Positions 1 through 7,760 of a DNA stretch of 10,924 nucleotides are shown here, one piece after another. This DNA is from Hamiltosporidium magnivora (lineage: Eukaryota; Microsporidia; Dubosqiidae): contig PITI01000555.1 in assembly GCA_004325065.1 (NCBI GenBank), forward strand, positions 1 to 10,924, written 5' to 3'. Position numbers and translations under genes: made by a program. The stretch's first letter is position 1; each line of letters starts with the position of its first letter. The notes beneath the pieces are model-generated. The model had not been told where the DNA came from and made no database searches. It worked only from the letters and a program-made list of their open reading frames with translations.

Positions 1-456
1 CTTAAATATAAATCCAATTCTAGTCAAAAACCCAACATTTGGTAGAATTTTAGTAAAATCAGAGGGTTCAAATACGAATAAATCAGAAGCACTACTCGCC
101 TTTTCAATGGTTTCGAGATTAATATTATTTGTAATTTCTAAAGTTCCAGAATTATAATTGCCTCCTTGCGTTGCATTTGGTTTTTTAATATTTATAATGT
201 CATCTTTGGGATCTACAATCCAAAAAATTTTAAAACCTTCCAAAATCAAAAAGAATGCCTTGTTTGTACTCTTAGTTTTAGAAAGATGCTCTTTAAATTT
301 GTCTGTCTCGGATACTTTTTTATAATCTTCCTCAAATTTTTTAATAGCACTGCAGGCCTTGTTATAACCAATGCTTCCTAATATTAGCCAGACTATTATC
401 TGCGCTGCAAAAATCAGCACCAAAATTTTAAATATCTTTGTCTTCCAAAATGGCAT
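1..456 (-). CDS. Membrane-anchored hypothetical protein, paralog A (C-terminal part outside the window)
   Basis: The minus-strand frame is open from an ATG at 456-454 to the window edge, giving 152 codons without a stop. It aligns without gaps to the first 152 residues of the 260-residue gene at 6978-7760 with about 57% identity, so roughly 108 residues should lie beyond the left edge. Residues 1-10 are basic (MPFWKTKIFK). Residues 11-31 form one hydrophobic helix, suggesting a signal anchor with N-in, C-out topology. Residues 31-66 are a charged, probably helical stretch. Residues 67-85 are the core AFFLILEGFKIFWIVDPKD, identical to paralog B. Residues 91-110 diverge, and 130-152 are conserved again (FTKILPN, GFL). 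The ATG is supported because the alignment with B begins at exactly this codon. No Shine-Dalgarno sequence precedes it. Trp is TGG and Gln is CAA/CAG, so the standard code applies. I do not recognise the family, and no catalytic motif is visible. It is a confident coding region of unknown function. Confidence 0.85.
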   Translation of the reverse strand, partial: MPFWKTKIFKILVLIFAAQIIVWLILGSIGYNKACSAIKKFEEDYKKVSETDKFKEHLSKTKSTNKAFFLILEGFKIFWIVDPKDDIINIKKPNATQGGNYNSGTLEITNNINLETIEKASSASDLFVFEPSDFTKILPNVGFLTRIGFIFK

Positions 457-2907
457 ACAATAGAAAAATAATTCATATAAATAGTTTTTATCTAAAAAAG
501 ATACAGTTTTATCTGTTTTAAAAAACGATATTTCCAAAAAAAGAAAATATTTGTAAGCGATTCTTCTATAATTTCGGATAAGCCAAATATTAATTATAAG
601 AAATGATTAAAAGTGTTATTTAAATCTTTATCAATGAAAACTATCTTTTTTTCCTTTTTTTAATTTATAAAATAACCAGTTATATATTTCATTGTTTGAA
701 TTGCTCTTTTAATTTAAGATAAAATTGTGTAAACAGCTGATAAAGTAAAAAAAAAATTTTTAAATTTAATGATACTCCTTAATTTGGGCAAATAACATAG
801 CAATTTTAGACCTTTTGCTTTCTTTCATAAAAATAACTATTATAATGATAGTAAACCTTCGGAAATTTACTCTTTAAAAACAAATATCCCTAGGAGAGCT
901 AACTGTGCTTTAATAACCAACACACTCGCGGTAAAAAAAACAATTCATAAAATTCAATTATTTAGAGAATGAAAATGGAAACCAAAGAGATCTGGTTCAG
1001 AAGTATAGACTATGTGAAAAATACTAACTTTCTATGTTCTTATCCCAAAAACCATCATATAAATCTTAAAATTTTTTCTGGAAACTTCATACCGAAGTTT
1101 TTCTTTTTTTATTTAGTTTAATATAACGTAATATGTGAAGTTATAGAATAAAAATATAGAATTTTTGTTTCTTGGGAAGCATGTATTGAATATCCCTGTA
1201 TTAAAGAACCAGATTATTTTTTATATATTATTTTGAGAATTTTTTCACCTTCAATCATTTTGTTTAAAACGCTTTTTTGGTTTTCAATTTATGTTATACT
1301 TTATGCAGATGTATATTTGGGTGTCTTTGAATACCATGTAAATTTTATATATTCAGTATTGTTATATAATTTTAGTAAACAAAATAAATGTAGGCTAAGT
1401 TTTTTCTTTTCGTTTTTTGTTTATGTCTACTTCTTTCCCTGGTTTATTTAACTCTTATTGTTTATATTAATTTTAAGCATTGTTTTCATTTAATTCATCT
1501 ACACACTAGAATTTATTAATTTTTGTGCTTATTTACTATATACACTCGTAATTTCGTGTAAATGCTTAATTACAATGTGAGAATTTCGATGGTTGTCGCT
1601 TTTAGTATTATTTTAAGAAAGTATTTTTGAGAATCTCATCAAATCTAGGCCTCGGATTTAATTATTCTCTTGAATGAAAAATAAGTTGAAATCGTTTTTT
1701 TGTAGTCTATAGACTAAATTAGAAACCACATTTTTACTTGTATTTAGTTCTCTTGATGTCATATTATGTATTTGATCACTAATCTTAATAGATTTTGGTA
1801 AGAAGATTGGGCTCTAGAAGCATAATCAATGTAACCGTTTGCCAAATACTTAGAATTTTATACTTCTTTCTATGAATTAAAAACAGATTTTACTATGTGA
1901 TTACATTCGATGAGAAGTATTCTGTTTTGGCTCTTGTAAAATTAAATTTATTTAATTTATATTCCAAATTTTAACATTCATTTTGATTTAGCTACCCAAT
2001 CTTATTATAGATTTTTATTTTAAATAATTTCTGGAGCTGCTTGATTTCCAATTTTTTGTGTAGTTTTGAATTTAATTTTTTTTAAGAAAAGCAAACAAAT
2101 GTACTCGGTTTCTTTATTCAGACCATTTGATTCTATCAATGGATTTTCTTTCATATCGAATGGCCTAAAGAATTTTTGCTTACTCAGACTAATAGTAGAG
2201 TGAAACTTTCTTTTGGCTTAGGAATACGTTTCTATTAAGTATTTATCAGTAGAACAACATTTTCGCTAAACTTTATAATCGAAATTTATCATCTCAAGGA
2301 GTTGCCGAAAACACACATCAACCTATTTTATCCCTGTATTACCTTGATTTGAGCCTCCTGTTTCAGCTTTAATGCAATATAGTTGTAGATAATAGCTAAT
2401 TTGTTTTGAGCCCAATTTTAGTTTCGCTTTATATTTTGTCAGAAAGATGTCTTTTATCAATAGAGAATAGATTCTCTAGCCTATTTTATCTTATTATTCT
2501 TGCATTTCGAGTTTTAAATCGTTACTTTATCTCAGAAAATCTAAGAAAAGCAAATTATATGTTTATCTTGCCCCCATGAGATTGAGGTTTTTTTCAAGTT
2601 TTTTATCAAACTAAAATTTTGTTTACATTTTAGGTAGAGATTAACATTTTATCTATAAGCGTAAAACAGTATCATCATTTAGCTCATAAAAACATACTAT
2701 TTGGGTTGCATTTATACTATATGATAGGTTATTGACGAATTAGAATTATTTTAGTTTAAGAAATAATTTCTCGCATTTTATCTAACTACAAGATTCTTTC
2801 AAGTCATGCTATTTGTTTGAAACCAACTTCTTTGCATTAGCTACGTGTCATACATATCTGCTTCTTCTATTCTTCTCAACTTTATATACAGACCAAATCT
2901 TATATAA
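457..2907. other. Gene-free AT-rich spacer, left part
   Basis: I find no supportable gene in this stretch. Open frames are at most about 70 codons, begin with TTG rather than ATG, have no ribosome binding site, and encode Phe/Tyr/Ile-rich strings that reflect the T-rich composition. An example is 1233-1451 on the plus strand. From about 1200 to 2100 T often exceeds A on the plus strand; the line 1441-1500 has 34 T and 15 A. A run of ten A followed by five T lies at 747-761, upstream of paralog A. No tRNA-like or terminator-like structure was recognised. Confidence 0.6.
494..514 (-). promoter_or_regulatory. Weak hairpin plus T-run in the leader of paralog A
   Basis: On the minus strand, AGATA, a 6-nt loop and TATCT form a 5-bp stem that runs directly into six T residues, 38 nt before the start codon. 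The shape resembles an intrinsic terminator or attenuator. However, the stem is mostly A-T pairs and would be very unstable, and such short repeats are common by chance in this composition. Paralog B has an even smaller hairpin (TGAT-N4-ATCA at 7787-7798) at a similar distance from its start. Function is doubtful. Confidence 0.15.
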
Positions 2908-2929
2908 TATTAGCAAAATTTTGCTAATA
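2908..2929. repeat. 22-bp perfect palindrome
   Basis: The central 20 bases are ATTAGCAAAATTTTGCTAAT, flanked by T on the left and A on the right, so all 11 base pairs match around the centre between 2918 and 2919. With this base composition about 0.03 such perfect 22-bp palindromes would be expected by chance in a window this size. It could be a binding site for a dimeric protein or a relic of a mobile-element end. There is no T-run that would make it a terminator, and no gene is adjacent to explain it. Confidence 0.6.
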
Positions 2930-3036
2930 AGTATATTTTTAGACGAGTATTTTATTTTATATATAATCCAAAACCTGTAAAAAAAATTCTATAGACCGAT
3001 CTGATATTAATATAACGATTTATTATTCACGTATAG

Positions 3037-3055
3037 AGGGGTAGGATCACCACCT
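3037..3055. repeat. Short GC-rich hairpin resembling the 16S rRNA 3' tail
   Basis: AGGGGT and ACC-A-CCT form a 6-bp stem with one bulged A around the loop AGGATC. The bases GGTAGGATCACCACCT (3040-3055) match the conserved bacterial 16S rRNA 3' end (GGTTGGATCACCTCCT) at all but two positions. The upstream flank does not continue the rRNA match convincingly, and none of the other conserved 16S blocks is present. It is therefore a local structure of unknown meaning, not an rRNA gene. It stands out because the surrounding 3030-3110 is richer in G+C than its neighbourhood. Confidence 0.3.
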
Positions 3056-4854
3056 ATTAAGAGATTTATGAGTATGAGTGTGAAACAGCGCACAGCGTAT
3101 TTCCACCTTAATCTGCTTTCTAATAAATTCTCAGCTCAAATGATCTCATAACAACTCAAAAATCTAAAATGACCTACAATCATGATACAATATACTTCTA
3201 TAGTCTTTTTTCTTAGGCTTTCAGTTTGTAAGTCTCTATAATATTTAATTTGGTATCTTTTTCTTATTAATTTCTGGATTCGATTATGGTATGTATTTTC
3301 ACTACATCGAGTCAAATATGCATAGAATATACAATATTGGAGTTTATAAAATCAATTAAGCGGCTTAAATATCGAAATGTGTCTTTAAACAAAAAAACGT
3401 TCAGGATAAAGAAGTTTTAATTACACTAATATCGCATGCCTAAATTTTTACCAGATACTTGAATGGCTTTGCTATATCAAAATGTACAACCACATTAAAT
3501 GTTACGTTTCAAATTTTGTAAGTTTTACATACAACTAATTGGCATGTGCTGATTAGATATCGTTTAATTCTCTTTACTTGTACATATATCAGCAGATAAC
3601 TAACCATTTCAAATAATCCTTCATACAGATGACTTTCACAATATCCTAAAGATATTTAGAAGAGATACAATTTATCACCAAAAAGAATCAAATATTATTG
3701 TACAACGGCTTTCCTAATGAAATTAGTTCATAAATTAAGATTTCATTGTTTAGAAAAATTTTATTATACGCATTTGAAATAATCGGTACATTGATTTTAT
3801 ACACGGCAGTGTCATAATTTGCAGCTAAACCGGTGACGAAAGCCACTTTTTCATCTCGCTTAAGCTCATATTTGATTTATCTTTTTCATAACACGGTTAT
3901 AAAACTGATAGAAGTTAGCATTTATATAGTTTTTTTTCCAAAAGCCATTTGTTTTTATCGATAGTATTTTTCTATTTTTTAATATCGAAAAACCAAGTCG
4001 CGTAATGGGAGCCTCAAGTAAAATTTTTGGACGTTTATGATCAATTATTAGGCAAAAGTTTCTATATAATTTTATATTTTTAGCTGTGGCTTTCTGCTAA
4101 AGCTGTTTCCACAAAAAAATCCAATATGACATGAAGAAGCTTCCCCGTTTTTTATATTTGGTAGTATTCGTGTATTTTTTTGCCTTTTTGTTCCCATTAA
4201 AATAATTTAATTGGAATATCACTTTCGCGTCATTTTGCCATCGCACATGATATTTGCATATTTACGTGCTCTTGTCAAATAAAATCCGCAATATAACTCG
4301 AACTTATTTATGGAAATCTTTCGAAATCTAAAAAACATATGCTAGTTCTCTTCGCTTCGAAATCTTTGGTTTTACTAAGTGTTTGTTCATTATAATTGTA
4401 CAGTGAATGAATCGGCTAAATAATATTATCACTAGAGGAAAGTCCTGAAGTAAATTTTCTTATTCTCTGTTTGCAGTATCACTATTTATACTCTGTTCCT
4501 TCTTCACAAATGTAGACACAAATCAAAAAAAAAGGCAGTCTGTTATTTTATTAAATCTTTTCTTTATGTATATTTAGACTATAGGTCTCAGAGTGTAATC
4601 TTATTAAAAACTATCTTCTTGGGGATGCGTGTGTGCAATTCTTTTTTGTATTTTGATATGATGAAATCCATACGGATATATAGACTAATTCACATAATTA
4701 TGAAATGCAAACAATTTAATCGAGCAAATTAAAATTCCATTTATTTAGCCTTGAGATTGAGCATTGAAAAAGGAATAGAATAATTATGTAAGTATTTCAC
4801 GTATTACGGTAAAAATATATGCTCTTTATAGCATTATTCGTTTTAAAGCAATAA

Positions 4855-4872
4855 ATCTATCGGCCGCGAGAT
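4855..4872. repeat. Imperfect palindrome centred on CGGCCG
   Basis: ATCT-AT-CGGCCG-CG-AGAT is an 18-bp inverted repeat with two mismatched pairs around a perfect six-base GC core. It is one of the few all-G/C hexamers in the window. There is no T-run next to it and no gene close by. It may be a relic of more GC-rich DNA or a protein binding site; nothing in the sequence decides between these. Confidence 0.3.
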
Positions 4873-4997
4873 ATAAAACTGGACATGAATTCCGTTAAGC
4901 TCACATTTAGAGAACGAGCTACTTTTTGCCTTGACTTCTTTATTACACTTCAGGTTTTCTTAGAGTGTAAACTAACTATATACATAAAGATTTCTGA

Positions 4998-5348
4998 TTG
5001 TGTATCTCAGAATTTATAGGCAGTCTTTATATAAAATTCTACATACTGCCTTTTTCATTACATATTTCCACCTATTTTATTTTGAAGGTGGCACAATGTC
5101 TGCATATATTGCTATATTATATATCGGGTTTCTTTCAGAAGTTTAAAAACGATGAGAGTTTTAATGTTCTCGCCTATCTAAATTCGGAAGCATTGGAGCC
5201 AAAAGACGATGGTATCGTGACAGGAAACCAGTCAAAACTAATTCGAGGATATTTTTTGGGAAAAAATATATTCTTATCATTCAAGAATATTGCAGATATT
5301 TTAGATAAGAAAAAACGATTTTCCAACGTTCAGATATTTCCCCAATAA
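4998..5348 (+). pseudogene. Marginal 116-codon open frame, possible gene remnant
   Basis: This is the longest open frame in the spacer. It would start with TTG at 4998, has no internal Met, and is preceded by nothing like a ribosome binding site, so it is not an intact gene as read. Residues 1-46 are hydrophobic (possibly two short membrane segments), as T-rich noncoding DNA would also give. Residues 47-116, from about 5137 onward, are different: balanced and charged, with stretches such as SEALEPKDDGIVTGNQSKL. First codon positions are clearly richer in G+C (about 40%) than second or third positions (about 25-28%), as in real genes. I do not recognise any family. It could be the tail of a decayed gene or chance; a frame this long is roughly a 1-in-10 to 1-in-25 event for the window. 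Confidence 0.25.
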
Positions 5349-6977
5349 ACTTTTCAGGTTTTACAGAGTTTCTTTATAATTTCAGCTAACGTGTTTTTTT
5401 CTTCTCTTTTCAATAAAGGCACTTTTAAAAAACAAAAAAAAAGTATTTGTGCAAAATTTGTGTTAGATTGCTAAATTTCTGATTCTCATATTTTTTTTGA
5501 AACTGTTTTCTTCAGGTAATAATCATTCTTCGGTTTTATTTTCTAATTTTTGCTTCTTTTATGTCGTTTAATCTATAAATTCAAGGATTTTACTGATTAT
5601 AAGAGTTTTTTACTTAACCCAACCTTCTCGTTTGCTTATATGTAAAAACCTGTCAATAGATTTCAAAGTTTCTATCCCTCTAATATTAGAACTTTAATGT
5701 TGCATTTCAAACTTGCGTGAATATTTTTAAGAATTTAATCCTCTTTGTTTATCTAAAGAAATATATTTGATCAACATTTTATTGTTTCGATCGAATAAAT
5801 GCCTCTATGATTTCTATTATTTTGAGCTTCCAACGCGCATCTCTTAATATTAAGAATAAATCTCGGGTTTTCATATAGAAGATTTTTTAATCTAACATTT
5901 ATATAAATAACCCATTCAATCTTTAATTGTGATATACACCTATTTTTTGAAATCCAAATAATTTTAAACAATTTCTTAAGATGATTTGAAGTTTATATGC
6001 ATAGTTTTAGTCAATTTTCCATTTAAAATATTCATTTATAGGCTAATATTATGATATTTTCAATTTACATGTATTTGAGAAGCACTATTCTTTTTAAATA
6101 ATCATTTCGAAAAATTGATATTGATGAAAAGGATTTATTGCTGTTATAATGTGTGAAATTTAATTGATTGAACACAAATTAATATATTTCTGCAAAGTAG
6201 CTATATTTAGTCACATAGTTTATTATTCTTTGTCTATATTAATGTAGTATTTAACTAAATAAACAAAAAATTACTTATACCAATGGAATGTATATATAAG
6301 TCATAAATATAAAGATTAAACATGAGTATTTTTTTATTTTTCGATTCACAGGCCATTTCAAAAAATGATTTCGTCAACCCTCGTTTTCTGGCGTAAACAG
6401 CTTTAAATTTAACATTGATTTTTCTATCTCTAATACAAAAAAAGAAAAGCAAATCATAAAATTTTAACGTAAACTCAGACTCTAGCCTAATTTTTTTCTA
6501 ATTAAATTTTCGATTAAATTGTATTATATCAATGTAATCAAGCATTCTTCGGACAGTTACTACTCTTCAAACCGATATTTTTTGAATGAATGAGCCAATT
6601 TAAATACAAATAATGTAACTGTATAAATATGAATCAAATATTTCGAATAATTTATTGAAGCTAGAATTTTTACAAAGAACTATACACTCTTAACTCGCCC
6701 AGACATTAATACCGTTAGATTCAGCGAGAATTATAACATCTTGTAAATTTGAAATAGTTGCTTTGAATAAAACTATAATTACGATTATTTATCAACAAAT
6801 AGAAAGTCATTCATTAATATAATCCACATTTTTAAAATTAAAACATGAGTATTCTGCAACAATATGATTTTTACTAAATAAATTTGTAAATAAAAAAAAT
6901 TCAACTATTATCGTATGAAAAAGACAAATAAAAATTTTAAAAGCACCGAAGATTATTTATTCTAACCCATTATATCA
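5349..6977. other. Gene-free AT-rich spacer, right part
   Basis: No gene can be supported. From 5341 to about 5760 the plus strand is strongly T-rich (34 T against 13 A in 5521-5580), and after that A and T are balanced. Minus-strand frames at 5771-5971 and 6255-6452 both need TTG starts and lack ribosome binding sites. The stretch includes the 3' flank of paralog B on the minus strand, where I see no stable hairpin followed by a T-run, so its transcription end is not apparent. Confidence 0.6.
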
Positions 6978-7760
6978 TTATGCATTTATATTGAATATTT
7001 TTTTAAATTCATTCAAAATAGCATCAGTTGTTGCCTCCTTATATACCTTTTCTGCAATATAAGTAATAAAATCCGAGACAAAGTATACTTCGTCATTTAT
7101 TTTTAAAGATTCGAATGTTAAAGCGGTTGAAACACCAAGAAATGTATTTTCTCCATGCTTCATATGTAATTTATATACTATAATATTTTTGACACCAATA
7201 ATTTCTAAAACTAAAAATGTACGTTGTTTGAAATTTAGCTGTCTATTTAATTCATTGTCAAAAATTTTAACTGCATTATAAATATCTTTTATAGAATGTT
7301 TTCTTTTAAACTTTAAGCCTATTTTAGCTAAAAAACCAAGATTTGGTAGAATTTTAGTAAACCCAGATTGTTCAAATGAAAATAGATCTAGAAAATTACT
7401 TGCACGTTCGATCTTTTGCAAATCCATACTATAATTAATTTGAAATTGTTTGGGAGTTTTATCTGTTCCCAGCGCTTCATTTTTTTTGAATATTTTTATA
7501 ATATTGTCTTTGGGATCAACAATCCAAAAAATTTTGAAGCCTTCCAAAATCAAAAAGAATGCAATATTTGCGTTTTTAACTTTTGAGAGATGATTCTTAA
7601 ATTGCTCTGTTTTAGAAACATTTTTAAAATCTCTTTCAAAATCTTTAATAGCATTAGTAGCTTTATAGTATCCGATGCCTCCTATTAGTAAACCAACAAT
7701 TATCAATCCCAAAACAATAATCGTTGAAATTCGAAATGTTTTTGTTCTCCAAAATGACAT
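6978..7760 (-). CDS. Membrane-anchored hypothetical protein, paralog B (complete, 260 aa)
   Basis: This is a complete minus-strand gene from ATG (7760-7758) to TAA (6980-6978), with a TGA directly after the stop. The N-terminus is basic (MSFWRTKTFR) and is followed by one hydrophobic helix at residues 11-31 (ISTIIVLGLIIVGLLIGGIGY). Basic residues before the helix predict N-in, C-out anchoring. Residues 32-66 are charged and probably helical. Residues 67-85 (AFFLILEGFKIFWIVDPKD) are identical to paralog A. Residues 130-165 contain conserved FTKILPN and GFL followed by a Lys/Arg-rich helix. Residues 177-213 look like beta strands (FLVLEIIGVKNIIVYKL), and the C-terminus is amphipathic helix. The start is fixed by the ungapped alignment with A. 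No Shine-Dalgarno sequence is seen; the leader is GCAAATCATTTACATTATTT. No enzyme motif, lipobox or cysteine cluster is visible, and I do not recognise the family. It stands alone, 3 kb from the nearest gene downstream of the window's right side and 6.5 kb from A. Confidence 0.93.
   Translation of the reverse strand: MSFWRTKTFRISTIIVLGLIIVGLLIGGIGYYKATNAIKDFERDFKNVSKTEQFKNHLSKVKNANIAFFLILEGFKIFWIVDPKDNIIKIFKKNEALGTDKTPKQFQINYSMDLQKIERASNFLDLFSFEQSGFTKILPNLGFLAKIGLKFKRKHSIKDIYNAVKIFDNELNRQLNFKQRTFLVLEIIGVKNIIVYKLHMKHGENTFLGVSTALTFESLKINDEVYFVSDFITYIAEKVYKEATTDAILNEFKKIFNINA

Larger units (their letters stand above)
2930..4997. other. Gene-free spacer, middle part, slightly richer in G+C
   Basis: No supportable gene is present. 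The stretch is visibly less extreme in composition than either flank, with local GC-rich patches near 3030-3110, 3780-3860 and 4855-4872. On the minus strand three stop-free blocks in one reading frame (4338-4222, 4206-4075 and 3876-3691) give protein-like but unrecognised peptides, separated by several stop codons. Their lengths are within what chance allows here. They may be remnants of a decayed gene or simply the effect of higher G+C. Confidence 0.45.

Noticed and set aside
166..381. Plus-strand frame of 71 codons at the left end
   Set aside because: It is antisense to paralog A, starts with TTG, and exists only as a shadow of the real gene.
1233..1451. Plus-strand frame of 72 codons, hydrophobic
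   Set aside because: It has a TTG start, no ribosome binding site, and Phe/Tyr/Ser-rich composition explained by the T-rich DNA. Several frames of this length are expected by chance.
1191..2341. Exact 13-bp direct repeat TATCCCTGTATTA (1191-1203 and 2329-2341), and similar 13-14-bp repeats such as AGCAGATAATTATT near 9580 and 9720 and AAACATGAGTATT near 6318 and 6841
   Set aside because: In 11 kb of such AT-rich DNA some twenty 13-bp repeats are expected by chance, and none of these extends or recurs.
3922..3948. Minus-strand MAFGKKTI followed by a stop, reminiscent of the paralog N-terminus MPFWKTKI
   Set aside because: Only four of eight residues agree, and the following sequence has no similarity to the membrane helix or core, so a decayed third copy is not supported.
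3691..4338. Idea that TAA/TAG encode Gln (ciliate-type code), which would open long frames in the spacer
   Set aside because: Both real genes use only CAA/CAG for Gln and TGG for Trp and contain no in-frame TAA or TAG. Removing two of three stops opens long frames anywhere in AT-rich DNA.
4435..4445. GAGGAAAGTCC, identical to the conserved P4 motif of bacterial RNase P RNA
   Set aside because: The bases after it do not follow the RNase P consensus, and the second conserved half (ACAGAA...GGCTTA) is not found in the following 400 bases. An 11-base match alone is not an RNA gene.
5771..5971. Minus-strand frame whose start reads FKIIWIS, resembling FKIFWIV of the paralog core
   Set aside because: The similarity stops after seven residues on both sides, upstream codons soon reach a stop, and the start would be TTG without a ribosome binding site. 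It is a chance match rather than a third copy.
6255..6452. Minus-strand frame of 65 codons
   Set aside because: It has a TTG start, no ribosome binding site, chance length, and no similarity to the paralogs.
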